DNA of 64,000 nucleotides from Virgibacillus sp. MSJ-26 (GTDB lineage: Bacteria; Bacillota; Bacilli; Bacillales; Amphibacillaceae). Every line of letters starts with the position of its first letter. The first letter of the stretch is position 1. Shown here piece after piece: positions 1 through 9,265 of the stretch. The position numbers and the translations under genes were made by a program. The stretch covers positions 62,001-126,000 of the forward strand of contig NZ_JAHLPW010000010.1 of NCBI RefSeq assembly GCF_018918075.1, read 5' to 3'. A model generated the notes under the pieces. It saw only the letters and a program-made list of their open reading frames with translations. It made no database searches and was not told the DNA's origin.

Positions 1-629
1 CCATCACCTGTTGCTCCGATTAAATCAGCTAACCAACCAGCCCACGAACTGTAGGCTAAATCAGCAAGTTGTGAGCCGTGATGTGGACTTGATAGAGTGA
101 TGACATTATCAACGTATTCTGATGCACCGTAATAAGTCATCGCTGTATGGGTGTCTACTCCACCTTTACTATATGCGATGATGGCCACTTTCCGACCGTC
201 AAAGTGTTCCGATATTTCTTCCACTTTCTCGGCAAGAAGTTCACCGTTATCCCACATATCTGCTGACGCTCCTCCTGCATCATGAAGTTGAACAAAGGCA
301 GTTTGGTAGCCGGCTTCTCGTGCTGTTTCACGCATATCATTATCTTCCCAGAAAATCTGTGCGACGTTATTAAGTCCTGGAACAAATAATAGTACCGGAG
401 CATTTGGAACTGGATTGGTTGGAGCGTCACCAGCATACCATTCTCCCGGTGTTTCATCATTTCCGTTTCCTGCTTTTCCTTGGGTAGATTGATCATCTGC
501 TTTGTAAGTGGTGACCATATCTTCTGGACCCGTATGATTCTTTTCAGATGCAAAAGTTGCCGTCGCCGATCCGAAGATTAGCGTGAGTACTAAAGCGACC
601 CACATGCTGGATTTAAGAATTCGAATCAT
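1..629 (-). CDS. secreted lipase/esterase, 3' part outside the window
   Basis: The reading frame is open from an ATG at 627-629 (AAGGAGG ribosome binding site 8 bases upstream) to the left edge, giving about 209 residues of an alpha/beta-hydrolase. Residues 1-27 are a typical Sec signal peptide ending in TATFA. The mature part has the oxyanion-side segment VLLFVPGL near residue 80 and the nucleophile elbow AYSKGG near 152-157 (Ser about 154), followed by SSPHHGS, as in extracellular Bacillus and Staphylococcus lipases. It should hydrolyse carboxyl esters or triacylglycerols outside the cell. The catalytic Asp and His would lie beyond the edge. A shorter ORF at 155-553 in another frame is a shadow. 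Lipase versus a broader esterase cannot be decided from this part. Confidence 0.85.
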   Translation of the reverse strand, partial: MIRILKSSMWVALVLTLIFGSATATFASEKNHTGPEDMVTTYKADDQSTQGKAGNGNDETPGEWYAGDAPTNPVPNAPVLLFVPGLNNVAQIFWEDNDMRETAREAGYQTAFVQLHDAGGASADMWDNGELLAEKVEEISEHFDGRKVAIIAYSKGGVDTHTAMTYYGASEYVDNVITLSSPHHGSQLADLAYSSWAGWLADLIGATGD

Positions 630-981
630 AGATTTTCCCTCCTTATTTTTCCCTTCAGTGAAGGGTATTCAAAAGACTAATTTATGATGCGCAAACGGGT
701 GAATTTAAGTCTTATGAAGCAGGGGTTGTTACGAATCGGGTCTGTTGTTATTATTCTATGTAGGCTCTGTTAATGAGTAGATTTTCTTTTCACGCATCAC
801 GATGTCTTTGCTACTGCCATTCCCTTGCTTGCTGTGTGTAAACTTTTCAATCGAAAATTGAGCGGAAATGCCTAGGTAATAACTAGCTTTGGTACCTTTT
901 GAGGATGGATGTTAGAAAGAGTAAAAAGGTTGTTTATCCTGCAATAATGGGGTAAAAGAACTGTGAAAAGGGAGTTTTTAT
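630..981. other. intergenic region between lipase and ung
   Basis: Divergent intergenic DNA of about 350 bases with no convincing gene. It contains a 15-base palindrome (CCCTTCAGTGAAGGG, 651-665) immediately upstream of the lipase ribosome binding site. That could be an operator or a small 5' hairpin in the lipase mRNA. No riboswitch or tRNA-like structure was recognised. Confidence 0.5.
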
Positions 982-1656
982 ATGAAACAAATTTTAAAAA
1001 ATGATTGGGCACCTCTATTGAATGAAGAATTTTTAAAGCCTTATTACTTGGAGTTAAGAGAGTTTCTGAAAAAAGAGTATATGACTAAAACAATTTATCC
1101 ACCGATGGAAGATATATACAATGCGCTACATTATACGTCATTTCGAAACGTTAAAGTGGTGATTCTTGGGCAAGATCCTTATCATGGTGCCGGTCAGGCT
1201 CATGGGTTAAGTTTTTCAGTGCAACCTGGTGTGAAGCAACCTCCGTCACTTGCCAATATTTTCAAGGAACTTCAAAGCGATTTGAATATCGCACCACCAA
1301 GTGATGGTTACTTGGTGAAATGGGCTAAACAAGGTGTTCTATTATTAAATAATGTTCTCACTGTAAGAGAAGGTCAGGCTCATTCACATCGAGGGAAAGG
1401 GTGGGAACAATTTACAAATCGAGTAATTGAAACCTTAAATGAAAAGGAACATTCCGTAGTCTATATATTATGGGGTAAAGCGGCGCAAGATAAACAGAGA
1501 TTAATAGACCTGGATAAGCATTACACAATTAAATCTCCTCATCCTAGTCCTCTATCTGCTTATCGAGGTTTCTTTGAAAGCAAGCCTTTTTCAAGGACTA
1601 ATAAAATTTTACGGCAAGAGGGGCTTGATGAAATAGACTGGGAGATTCCGCTTTAA
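982..1656 (+). CDS. ung: uracil-DNA glycosylase, family 1
   Basis: This 224-residue protein excises uracil from DNA as the first step of base excision repair. Family-1 hallmarks are visible: the water-activating loop GQDPYHG (residues 63-69, catalytic Asp in QDPYH) and the DNA-intercalating loop HPSPLS near residue 187. Length matches bacterial Ung (220-230 residues). The ATG start follows a GGGAG ribosome binding site by 8 bases. It stands alone, divergent from the lipase and convergent with the VanZ-like gene. Function is secure on motif grounds. Confidence 0.97.
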   Translation: MKQILKNDWAPLLNEEFLKPYYLELREFLKKEYMTKTIYPPMEDIYNALHYTSFRNVKVVILGQDPYHGAGQAHGLSFSVQPGVKQPPSLANIFKELQSDLNIAPPSDGYLVKWAKQGVLLLNNVLTVREGQAHSHRGKGWEQFTNRVIETLNEKEHSVVYILWGKAAQDKQRLIDLDKHYTIKSPHPSPLSAYRGFFESKPFSRTNKILRQEGLDEIDWEIPL

Positions 1657-1697
1657 TTAAAGTGTTGCGTGAGAAAATTAAAGTTCGATATGTCACT

Positions 1698-1768
1698 GCT
1701 CGGCTGAGGTGCGTCGCCGCTCGAGTTTGATGCTTTCGTTCTCGACCGAGGCGCATCACCGCTCGAGG
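1698..1768. repeat. 21-bp degenerate GC-rich tandem repeat, about 3.4 units
   Basis: Units start at 1698, 1719, 1740 and 1761 and share a GCTCGAG/CTCGACC-type core followed by GAGGYGC-TC-CC. The array sits between the convergent stop codons of ung and the VanZ-like gene and is much richer in G+C than the surrounding DNA. The same 21-bp family recurs at 5289-5404. Confidence 0.7.
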
Positions 1769-1790
1769 AATAGAATATGGACAAATTTGA

Positions 1791-2276
1791 TTATGCTTCT
1801 TCATTACTTGTGCTACTCACTATTTTCTTTAATTGAGCAATCATATAATAAATACTTATTCCCGTAATGGATCCAAGGCTATCGATGAATACATCTCGGA
1901 CTTCCCCGCTTCTTCCGGGAATAAACAATTGATGAGTTTCATCAGAAATTGCATATAGGACACAAATCAAGAATGCCAATGTGGCTGATTTTACGGCATG
2001 TGGATAACTTTTCTTCAATGCATTAAAGCATAACATCCCTAAAATCAGATAGGCGATAAAATGGGCACTTTTACGAAAGAGATGGTGTAATGTTCCCATA
2101 TCCAGGCCTTCAAAAGGAATGATTCCTTCAACTCTATTTAAAATAGACATGAGTAATCCGGAACTCAGTCCACTTGAGACGGATGATGGTTGATGTGACA
2201 AATAAAAAATGAGCGCCATCCAAAGAATGACAGCGATCCATGATGCAAATTTTACATGATTGGTTGTTTTAGACAT
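1791..2276 (-). CDS. VanZ-like family membrane protein
   Basis: A 161-residue protein with four predicted membrane segments and the family signatures IFYLSHQPS near residue 25, RKSAHFIAYLILG near 70, and SDETHQLFIPGR-GEVRDVFIDSLG near 110-135. VanZ-like proteins are named after the teicoplanin-resistance gene, but most chromosomal members have no proven role. An AAGGAAG ribosome binding site precedes the ATG. It is a single gene, convergent with ung. Resistance should not be inferred from the name alone. Confidence 0.88.
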   Translation of the reverse strand: MSKTTNHVKFASWIAVILWMALIFYLSHQPSSVSSGLSSGLLMSILNRVEGIIPFEGLDMGTLHHLFRKSAHFIAYLILGMLCFNALKKSYPHAVKSATLAFLICVLYAISDETHQLFIPGRSGEVRDVFIDSLGSITGISIYYMIAQLKKIVSSTSNEEA

Positions 2277-2375
2277 AATCTTCTTCCTTACTTCTATAGG
2301 CAGCTCTTTTATTTTAGTTTACCACTTTATTAGTGAGTTGTGAAAGGCAAGATAGTTGTATTTGCTATCTTACTT

Positions 2376-3791
2376 TCACCGTTTTTTTCCATAATAAAAC
2401 AATCCAACAACTAATCCTATCACACTCATGACTGCTGAGAAAATCAAGAATGGGTAGGGTCCGAAATTGTACAGAATAGGAACGGATAATGCTGTTACAA
2501 GACCGCCGCCTAAAAACGGTTCGTAAACGAGCTGCTTGTATCCGAATGCTTCAAAAGCCGGTGATTTATTTTCAGGATCTACTACACGCATGAGCAAGAG
2601 TCCTGTTGCTGTGATTCCAGTCGATTGGCCAAAATCGCCAATACCACGTTCAAACCAATACTCGGGTATCATACGCTTTGCTAAAAACATGAATGTAAAC
2701 ACATTCCAGACAATTCCTGCTAAGGCTAAGGTTAGAAATGGAATTATATACTGGCCGATAATATCTAGCGAAACGGTCCCTATCGCTGTTAAAATCAAAA
2801 CATCTAAAGCGAATCCTTGAATTCTATTAATCATTTTCCAATCCAATATATGTTCTCTATCCACTTTGCTTAGAATGTATTGTAAAGTAATACCCCCAAT
2901 CATAGCGAGTGGGAATAACGGAATGTAAGTCATAATTTCGGTTCCAGTCCAAGCTCCCCATGTAACAGATTCAATCCAAATCAATACTTGCAAAATAATA
3001 TAACCGATAATGACTGCCAATCCTACAAGCGCAAAGTGAAGTGACATGGGTTCGATTGATTCAGGGCGTACTGTGAGTTCAGCAGCTGGTTCACGATTTT
3101 CATATTCCATAATGCCTTGCTTTCGTAATTTTGAAAAACCTTTAACATCCCTGATTACTTTCGTCTTTTGCTTTCTCACTCCCCAATTAATAAGGATAAT
3201 GCCTACAATGACACCAGTTAAAACACCAATGGTAGCTAGACCTATTGCTAGATCATATCCTTCCTCAAAGCCTAATTTTTTAAAAGTCCCCTGTAACCCG
3301 GCTGCTGTCCCATGACCTCCTTCAAAGGCAATTTCTATTAAAGCCCCAGCCATCGAAGGTAAACCAAATACTGGTGTAATGAATAAAACCATTAATAAAA
3401 TTCCGATGACATACTGACCCCAACCGACCGTCCAACCGTAAGCGAGCTGAGGCCCACCATAATCCAAAACGTCTTTTTTCGAGGGTATTTGTTTACCTAA
3501 AAATAAAGTAGCGAAAACAATATTGATCATCAGTCCAGGCAATTTATCCCAAACAGTTATAATGGTATCTGGAAGAGCACCAGAAGTGAGCAAACTTCCC
3601 TCTTCTGCCCACAAACCTATTAATTTCCCTAGTACTTGAGGACCAAGTAAAAGAGCTATAAATCCAGCAATCATGGAAGATGGTAAAAATAAATTTTGCA
3701 TCCATGTTACCTTTACTCTCAGCCACTTACCTATTAATATAAAAATACCTAAATATAATAGAGCAAATCCAATTTGATCTGGTGACATCAT
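2376..3791 (-). CDS. sodium/glutamate symporter (GltS) family protein
   Basis: This 471-residue polytopic protein has about 11-12 hydrophobic segments arranged as two inverted halves around a charged loop (residues 205-245). The signature FEGGHGTAAG (about residue 152) matches the first discontinuous helix motif of GltS carriers, and a related segment, RGIGDFGQSTGITATG (about 385-400), matches the second half. GltS proteins import glutamate with sodium. The substrate here could be another dicarboxylate or amino acid. GGGAGGGG precedes two adjacent ATG codons, either of which may be used. A hairpin at 2340-2379 overlaps the stop codon. There is no obvious operon partner. Confidence 0.82.
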   Translation of the reverse strand: MMSPDQIGFALLYLGIFILIGKWLRVKVTWMQNLFLPSSMIAGFIALLLGPQVLGKLIGLWAEEGSLLTSGALPDTIITVWDKLPGLMINIVFATLFLGKQIPSKKDVLDYGGPQLAYGWTVGWGQYVIGILLMVLFITPVFGLPSMAGALIEIAFEGGHGTAAGLQGTFKKLGFEEGYDLAIGLATIGVLTGVIVGIILINWGVRKQKTKVIRDVKGFSKLRKQGIMEYENREPAAELTVRPESIEPMSLHFALVGLAVIIGYIILQVLIWIESVTWGAWTGTEIMTYIPLFPLAMIGGITLQYILSKVDREHILDWKMINRIQGFALDVLILTAIGTVSLDIIGQYIIPFLTLALAGIVWNVFTFMFLAKRMIPEYWFERGIGDFGQSTGITATGLLLMRVVDPENKSPAFEAFGYKQLVYEPFLGGGLVTALSVPILYNFGPYPFLIFSAVMSVIGLVVGLFYYGKKR

Positions 3792-3898
3792 TGCTCCCCT
3801 CCCTTAAATATGCATGTTCCCAAGTCTTTAACATGGTTAAACATAGCAATATTCGCATGAATAAAATGAACAGGGAGAGATTATGCTTAGAAATAAAG

Positions 3899-3943
3899 AA
3901 AAAGTCACCCTTATGTGATAAACATAGATAAGGCTGACTTTTT
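3899..3943 (-). terminator. Rho-independent terminator of the aminotransferase gene
   Basis: Inverted repeat AAAAAGTCA...TGACTTTTTT with inner pairing of CCTTAT and ATAAGG. On the minus strand it ends in a U-run and lies about 35 bases past the stop codon at 3976. It is near-symmetrical, so it may also act on transcription from the opposite side. Confidence 0.75.
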
Positions 3944-3975
3944 TGCTGTTTACAATTTTATTTTATTCAATTTGG

Positions 3976-5163
3976 TTACTCATTCACTTTTTTATGAAAC
4001 ATGACCTTTGTTGCTGCTTCAATAGCAACGCCAAGACGGATTTTCGCACCTTTATCCTTTAAGATTTGCTCTAGTGCTCCTAGTAATGTAACCACATTTG
4101 TTTCTTTACATGAACAACCCATCAAGCCAATACGCCAAATTTTTCCTTTTAATGCTCCGAGACCTGCTCCCACTTCAATAGAGTAATTGTTTAAGAGTTC
4201 TTGGCGCACCTCTGCTTCATTAACGCCTTCGGGAACACGAACTGCTGTTAATTGGGGTAATCGATATTTTTCATCAACATGAAGCTCAAGGCCCATCTCT
4301 TCAAGACCAGCATGGAGTGCTTTTCCTAGACGTTCATGCCGTTCAAATGCATTTTCTAAGCCCTCTTCTTTAATAATTCTAAGGGATTCGTGTAGTGCGT
4401 AATTCATACTAATTGGTGCTGTATGGTGATAAGCTCTTTCGCTTCCCCAATAATCGCGAATCATCGATAGATCTAAGTACCAACTTTGTACTTTATTTTT
4501 CTTATTTTCCATAACATCTAAAGTACGCTTGCTGAATGTAACAGGTGCTAATCCAGGAGGGGCACTTAAACATTTTTGTGTTCCACTGTAGCAAGCATCG
4601 ACTTTCATTTCATCAATTTTAATTGGACTTCCACCAAGTGAAGTCACAGCATCAAGGATAAGTAAGGCATCATGCGCATGGACAATATCTGCGAGGCCTT
4701 CTAACGGTTGCAGAGCACCAGTTGACGTTTCTGCATGAACAAGCGCCACGAATTTCACATCAGGATTATTCTTTAACGCGGTTTCAATTTGTTCTTGCGT
4801 AAAAACGTCGCCCCAATTCGCATGGATTTGAATCACTTCAGCACCGCAACGTTCAGCGACGTCAACCATCCGCTCACCGAAGAGTCCGTTTACTCCGACA
4901 ATCACCTGATCGCCCGGATCAAGCAAGTTGACGAAGACCGTTTCCATACCTGCACTTCCCGTTCCAGACATCGCGACGGTCAGCTCATTTTCCGTTTGAA
5001 AAACATAACGCAATAACTGCATCACTTCATCCATAACTGTCATAAACTTCGGATCCATGTGACCAATCATTGGCGTTGCCATCGCCTTTAAAACGCGTGG
5101 GTCAACATCACTCGGTCCCGGTCCCATTAAAATACGTGAAGGTATATTTAACTCTTTAACCAT
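3976..5163 (-). CDS. alanine-glyoxylate / serine-pyruvate family aminotransferase
   Basis: A 395-residue class-V PLP aminotransferase. It begins with the family N-terminus LMGPGPSDVDPRVL and carries the PLP-binding lysine in SGTQKCLSAPPG (about residue 190), preceded by DAVTSLGG. The reading frame extends upstream to 5382, but that stretch runs through a 21-bp repeat array. The ATG at 5161-5163 has an AAGGGGGAAGG ribosome binding site and fits the family length, so it is chosen. Relatives transaminate glyoxylate with alanine or serine, and B. subtilis PucG uses ureidoglycine. No purine-catabolism genes are nearby, so the exact amino donor is open. It is monocistronic with its own terminator. 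Confidence 0.88.
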   Translation of the reverse strand: MVKELNIPSRILMGPGPSDVDPRVLKAMATPMIGHMDPKFMTVMDEVMQLLRYVFQTENELTVAMSGTGSAGMETVFVNLLDPGDQVIVGVNGLFGERMVDVAERCGAEVIQIHANWGDVFTQEQIETALKNNPDVKFVALVHAETSTGALQPLEGLADIVHAHDALLILDAVTSLGGSPIKIDEMKVDACYSGTQKCLSAPPGLAPVTFSKRTLDVMENKKNKVQSWYLDLSMIRDYWGSERAYHHTAPISMNYALHESLRIIKEEGLENAFERHERLGKALHAGLEEMGLELHVDEKYRLPQLTAVRVPEGVNEAEVRQELLNNYSIEVGAGLGALKGKIWRIGLMGCSCKETNVVTLLGALEQILKDKGAKIRLGVAIEAATKVMFHKKVNE

Positions 5164-5288
5164 CTTGCCTTCCCCCTTAGATACTGCTTTATTTAACTTA
5201 AAGATACCATGAGTTCTGATTATTGTAAAAGTATTCAGATGGGCTGAGTAGGAATGAGAGTTTTTTGTGAGATTAGTAGGAAAGCGGT

Positions 5289-5404
5289 GCGCGAGTTGGC
5301 GGTGATGCCGCCCGAGTTGGACCTGTTGTCGCCCGAGTGGGAGCCATTCCTGCCCGAGTTGACCGTTCCACCGCTCGACCAAGGCGTCTTACAGCGCGAG
5401 CGCC
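5289..5404. repeat. 21-bp degenerate GC-rich tandem repeat, about 5.5 units
   Basis: Units begin at 5289, 5310, 5331, 5352, 5373 and 5394, each opening with GCSCGAG or GCTCGAC followed by 14 variable G+C-rich bases. The array lies upstream of the aminotransferase start and is the same family as 1698-1768. Because 21 is a multiple of three it keeps a reading frame open, which creates a spurious N-terminal extension of the aminotransferase. Confidence 0.75.
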
Positions 5405-5513
5405 ATAATCACAGGTCACCCACCACATAAAACTTACACCAAAGAAAACATTCCCTCGCTATCTATGATAAGGTAGAAGAAGTATGTTTGTTAAAAGGAA
5501 GTGAAGTACATCT

Positions 5514-6146
5514 GTGCAGAGGCTTTTGCGGGCAGGATTACATTTTTATTTGATAGGATTAATTATATTAACGTTGGGTATCGCGCTGACCATCCAATCT
5601 GCGCTTGGGACGTCGCCGTTTGACGCGCTTCTCGTTGGACTATATCGAACATTTGGACTCACGATTGGAAGCTGGGAAATTGTGGTGGGTACGACGATGT
5701 TGTTATTAAATGCGTTGGCCGAGAAAAAACAGCCGGAATACGTAGCTTTTCTCACATCATTCCTCACTGGAGTGGGCATCGACACTTGGTTGTTCCTCAT
5801 CCAGGATCACTTGGCACCGACAGTTTGGAGTGGACAGACTATTGTTCTCATCCTCGGTCTTCTGTTCAGCGCATTAGGGATAGCGACTTATTTACATTCA
5901 AACATTGCTCCGAATCCAATGGATCGGTCGATGTTAATCGTATCCGAACTAACGGGATGGAATGTTTCCAATGCACGTGTTGCCATCAACGCAACACTTG
6001 TAATTGTCGCCTTTCTATTTAGCGGACCGATTGGCATTGGCACACTAGCCAACGCTTTATTCTCAGGCATGATTATTGCCTTTTTCTTGCCCTATATCAA
6101 TGCTATGAGGCAGAAAAGTCTACCGAAAGCAGAACGAGCATCTTGA
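5514..6146 (+). CDS. YczE/YitT-type integral membrane protein
   Basis: A 210-residue protein with five or six membrane segments and the motif LGTSPFDALLVGLYRTFGLTIGSWEI near residues 31-56, typical of the YczE/YyaS/YitT family. It starts at a GTG with an AAGGAAGTG ribosome binding site. B. subtilis YczE affects production of some secondary metabolites, but no general molecular function is established. No operon partner is seen, and a terminator follows at 6169. Confidence 0.8.
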   Translation: MQRLLRAGLHFYLIGLIILTLGIALTIQSALGTSPFDALLVGLYRTFGLTIGSWEIVVGTTMLLLNALAEKKQPEYVAFLTSFLTGVGIDTWLFLIQDHLAPTVWSGQTIVLILGLLFSALGIATYLHSNIAPNPMDRSMLIVSELTGWNVSNARVAINATLVIVAFLFSGPIGIGTLANALFSGMIIAFFLPYINAMRQKSLPKAERAS

Positions 6147-6168
6147 ATTTTTCCCACGCAACTCAAAA

Positions 6169-6193
6169 GGGAAGGGATAACTTCCCCCTTCCC
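6169..6193. terminator. terminator-like hairpin between convergent genes
   Basis: GGGAAGGG and CCCTTCCC arms separated by about 9 bases, between the YczE-like gene and the small zinc-ribbon gene. It lacks a long T-run on either side, so its strength is uncertain. Confidence 0.5.
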
Positions 6194-6230
6194 AATACTC
6201 ACCATAAAACCTAACTCAGCATCATTCCAC

Positions 6231-6440
6231 TTATTCATCTTCTATTAAACGAGCCACTTCTCCGCCACATGTTTTACATTTCCCTTGGAGCAAAATACCA
6301 TTATCCTCATCAAAAACAGAATAATCTTCAATGGTCGTTACCCTACACTTCAAACAAAAAACATTACTTAGTAAGCGCTCGCGCATTTCTTTTGGGATTT
6401 TCCTCCACTTTTTTTCTGCATTAATATCACTAATTGACAT
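6231..6440 (-). CDS. small zinc-ribbon protein of unknown function
   Basis: A 69-residue hydrophilic protein with two CxxC pairs (CLKC near residue 29 and CKTCGG near 55), the geometry of a small zinc ribbon. The ATG follows GGGCGG at 7 bases. The family was not identified with certainty. The spaced cysteines and polar composition support a real gene. It may bind nucleic acid or stabilise a partner, but nothing in the neighbourhood indicates which. Confidence 0.65.
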   Translation of the reverse strand: MSISDINAEKKWRKIPKEMRERLLSNVFCLKCRVTTIEDYSVFDEDNGILLQGKCKTCGGEVARLIEDE

Positions 6441-6583
6441 ATTGAAACCGCCCTGCTATTTTGCACATATCCAGTACATATCTACCAAGACATAAACTTT
6501 CCAAAGTTTCTTCTAGTCTTTTCTTTATTTTAATCCTAGATTTAGTAAAATAAAAGTATAGCGCATCAAGAAGGAGCATAACG

Positions 6584-8179
6584 ATGGACCAGATAATCAG
6601 TTTGTTGAACGAACCCCTTATCTTAGTATTTATTATATTATTCTTAGGCTCATGGCTTGGTCAAATAAAAGTAAAAGGACTCAGTCTCGGAGCAGCTGGT
6701 GTACTACTCGTTGCTATGGTTTTTGGGCATTTTGGCTATGAAGTGTCGCCGATCGTTCAAAACTTAGGACTTAGTCTGTTTATTGTCGCTATTGGACTCC
6801 AAGCTGGTCCCCGTTTTTTCCGTATGATGCGGTCAAAAGGGATGATTTTTGGCCTTATTTCTTTATCTATTATTTTAATATCAGTCATCACAACTGTAAT
6901 TGTAGCAAAAGTGTTCCATTTATCCGCTCCATTAAGTGTCGGCTTGATGACTGGCGCCCTCACAAGTACTCCAGGACTCGCCGCTGCCTTACAAGCAACA
7001 AACGACCCGCTCGCTTCAGTGGGATATGGGATTGCCTACCCATTCGGTGTCCTCGCTGTCGTGTTATTCGTACAACTTTTGCCAAGACTTTTAAAAACTG
7101 ATTTAAAGAAAGACCTTGAAAAAGCGAATAATCCGATTAAGAGCGCTCATCCACCTATCGTGGCAACCATTAAAGTGACCAATCCAGATTTAGATAAAAA
7201 AACATTAAAAGAACTTGCTTTTCATAAAAGTTCAGTGGTCATTAGCCGCGTCATTCGTAATGGTCATACCAATATTGCTTTAAGTGATACAGTCATTCTC
7301 CTTGGTGATAAACTTGTTGCTGTTGGTATCAAGCCTGAACTCGAAGCATTTACTCATTATGTGGGTGAAAAAGCGGCCGTTGAACTCGATAACCCAGACA
7401 ATATTCAGCTGCGAAAAATTACCGTTGAAGCAGATGATATTGTGGGGAAATCCATTAAAGATTTAAAACTTCGACATGATTTCGGTACCACCGTCACTCG
7501 TATTGTTAGAAACGGCATCGAACTGAATCAAAATCCAAACATGCCACTTATCCGTGGTGACATGTTAACCGTTGTTAGTACTGAAGATAGACTTGATGAA
7601 GTCGAACAACTCTTCGCCAAGCAAAAACTAACCGTCACTAACGTGCATATCTTCTCCATTAGTCTGACATTACTCATCGGAGTCTTGGTCGGCATGCTTC
7701 CGATTTACTTGCCAGGCCTTGGAACCATCACTCTTGGCGTAGCGGGTGGCCCCTTATTCGTCGCGCTTATCATCGGACATTTTGGAAAACTGGGCCCCGT
7801 CCATGTGCGTTATTACGGTCCCGCCAATCTTGTCGTACAAGAGCTTGGCCTCGTTTTATTTCTAGCTGGAGCGGGAACAACCGCTGGCCAAGGATTAGTA
7901 GAAGTCATCCAAACGGAAGGCCTCAAGCTTGTTTTCGGTGGAACCTTAATCACCATTATGCCGGTTATTATTGGTTATTTTATCGCAAAGAAAATGTTCA
8001 AACTAAGTATTGTTCACTCCCTAGGCGCCCTTTGTGGTGGCATGACAAGTACGCCCGGACTCGGAGCACTCAACCAACTGATTGACGCGGAAGATCCAGC
8101 GATTGCTTATGCTGCCGCTTATCCTTTCGCTCTTATCTTTGTAGCCGTCGCCGCGCAGTTGATTGTGTTTTTCTTGTGA
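6584..8179 (+). CDS. AAE-family (AspT/YidE-like) transporter with two RCK_C domains
   Basis: A 531-residue inner-membrane protein with duplicated halves: about five membrane segments (1-160), two TrkA-C/RCK_C regulatory domains (about 190-260 and 275-345), then about six more segments. Each half carries the family loop TSTPGL (TGALTSTPGLAAAL near 130 and GGMTSTPGLGAL near 490). Characterised members exchange aspartate for alanine, and many others are of unknown substrate. AAGGAG stands 7 bases before the ATG. It is a single gene. Family assignment is firm, the substrate is not. Confidence 0.87.
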   Translation: MDQIISLLNEPLILVFIILFLGSWLGQIKVKGLSLGAAGVLLVAMVFGHFGYEVSPIVQNLGLSLFIVAIGLQAGPRFFRMMRSKGMIFGLISLSIILISVITTVIVAKVFHLSAPLSVGLMTGALTSTPGLAAALQATNDPLASVGYGIAYPFGVLAVVLFVQLLPRLLKTDLKKDLEKANNPIKSAHPPIVATIKVTNPDLDKKTLKELAFHKSSVVISRVIRNGHTNIALSDTVILLGDKLVAVGIKPELEAFTHYVGEKAAVELDNPDNIQLRKITVEADDIVGKSIKDLKLRHDFGTTVTRIVRNGIELNQNPNMPLIRGDMLTVVSTEDRLDEVEQLFAKQKLTVTNVHIFSISLTLLIGVLVGMLPIYLPGLGTITLGVAGGPLFVALIIGHFGKLGPVHVRYYGPANLVVQELGLVLFLAGAGTTAGQGLVEVIQTEGLKLVFGGTLITIMPVIIGYFIAKKMFKLSIVHSLGALCGGMTSTPGLGALNQLIDAEDPAIAYAAAYPFALIFVAVAAQLIVFFL

Positions 8180-8342
8180 CGCGACGCTCTACTTCCGGGC
8201 AGCATGGTTGCATAAAGATTTTTCTAAAAAAGCCATTGAATGGTTGTCTTTCGGGGAAAAGTAAATCGATCCATTGTTGGAGTGCTATTCATTGTATCGT
8301 GACGGCACCTAACACTATAATGCGGGTAAGGGGGTTAAAGCT

Positions 8343-8546
8343 ATGAAGTTCGGAATACGCAAACCTAGTTTAAAACGGAGCATTTCGGCTAGAACGAGTA
8401 TTAAGAGGCAAGTGATTCATCGTACGGGAATGAAGATGCCACGCGGTAAAGGGTATCTCCGTAATCCTAAGAAATATGCTTATAATAAGGTTTATAATAA
8501 AACGACTGTCGGCTTTTTTGGTTTGTTGAAGAAATTGTTTAAGTAG
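8343..8546 (+). CDS. small basic conserved hypothetical protein
   Basis: A 67-residue, strongly basic protein (many Lys and Arg) ending in VGFFGLLKKLFK. Similar short proteins with a KFGxRKPSxKxS start and a YNKVYNKTTxG tail occur in Firmicutes genomes and phages, and no function is known to me. AAGGGGG precedes the ATG. It lies 12 bases upstream of the next gene, so the two are probably co-transcribed. Confidence 0.7.
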   Translation: MKFGIRKPSLKRSISARTSIKRQVIHRTGMKMPRGKGYLRNPKKYAYNKVYNKTTVGFFGLLKKLFK

Positions 8547-8558
8547 GAGGTATGTGTT

Positions 8559-9146
8559 GTGGATGTGTGGTATTTAAGTTATGGGTCGAATTTGTCGGTT
8601 GACCGTTTTCTATGTTATATCGAGGGTGGTGCGCCTGAGGGATCGACGAAGAATGAGTTAGGTTGTTTTGATAAAACACCGCCGAAGGAAAACGTCAAAA
8701 TGGAAATTCCTTACCCACTTTATTTTTCTAAGGAAAGAAGTAAATGGGGTGAGGGTGGTGTGGCATTTATTGACCATCATCCTGTTGACGATGAAGTAAC
8801 AATTGGCAGAAAGTTCCTAATTACGAACGAACAATTTAAAGAAGTGGTGGCACAGGAAAATAATGAACAAGGTTTGGATATTGATTTGGATAAAGTTATT
8901 CGAGAAGGTGCCGCTAAAATCACGGACGGTTGGTACGGTCGTATTATGTATTTGGGCGAAAAAGATGGGGCGCCTATTTTTACTTTTACGAGTAACGTGC
9001 CAATGAGCGAACAAAAGATTAAAGAACCTGCTCAAGCTTATATTCGAACGATTGCGAGGGGCTTGGTGAAGATGGGACTGACTGAGCAGGAAGTAAGTCA
9101 ATATATGAAGGAAAAACGCGGGGGTGTGGATCCGTTTAAGTTATAG
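8559..9146 (+). CDS. gamma-glutamylcyclotransferase-like fold protein
   Basis: A 195-residue protein beginning MDVWYLSYGSNL, the YGSNL substrate-binding loop of the GGCT/AIG2-like fold. The GTG start follows AGGAGG by 8 bases. GGCT-fold enzymes release 5-oxoproline from gamma-glutamyl amines, but this version is diverged (residues 20-90 differ) and substrate is unknown. The protein is probably cytosolic because no signal peptide is visible. It is co-directional with the small basic gene just upstream. Confidence 0.7.
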   Translation: MDVWYLSYGSNLSVDRFLCYIEGGAPEGSTKNELGCFDKTPPKENVKMEIPYPLYFSKERSKWGEGGVAFIDHHPVDDEVTIGRKFLITNEQFKEVVAQENNEQGLDIDLDKVIREGAAKITDGWYGRIMYLGEKDGAPIFTFTSNVPMSEQKIKEPAQAYIRTIARGLVKMGLTEQEVSQYMKEKRGGVDPFKL

Positions 9147-9203
9147 ATCTCTTGATGATAGTGGCGCATGATGAATATAATTGCATTTACTGAATCAAAC
9201 CCG

Positions 9204-9235
9204 TGAGGCAGCTGAATTAAATCAAGTCTGCCTCA
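9204..9235. terminator. Rho-independent terminator, convergent genes
   Basis: TGAGGCAG...CTGCCTCA stem followed on the plus strand by ATCTATTTTTC. It lies between the GGCT-like gene and the convergent VC0807-like gene. Confidence 0.65.
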
Positions 9236-9265
9236 GATCTATTTTTCAAGGTATAAAAATCATTA

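Noticed and set aside
155..553. 132-codon open frame on the minus strand
   Set aside because: It lies in another frame of the lipase gene, whose signal peptide, AYSKGG motif and ribosome binding site are clear.
1791..2276. glycopeptide resistance from the VanZ label
   Set aside because: VanZ-like proteins are common chromosomal genes, and no van operon genes are present.
5164..5382. N-terminal extension of the aminotransferase
   Set aside because: It is translated 21-bp repeat DNA. The ATG at 5163 has a strong ribosome binding site and family-like N-terminus.
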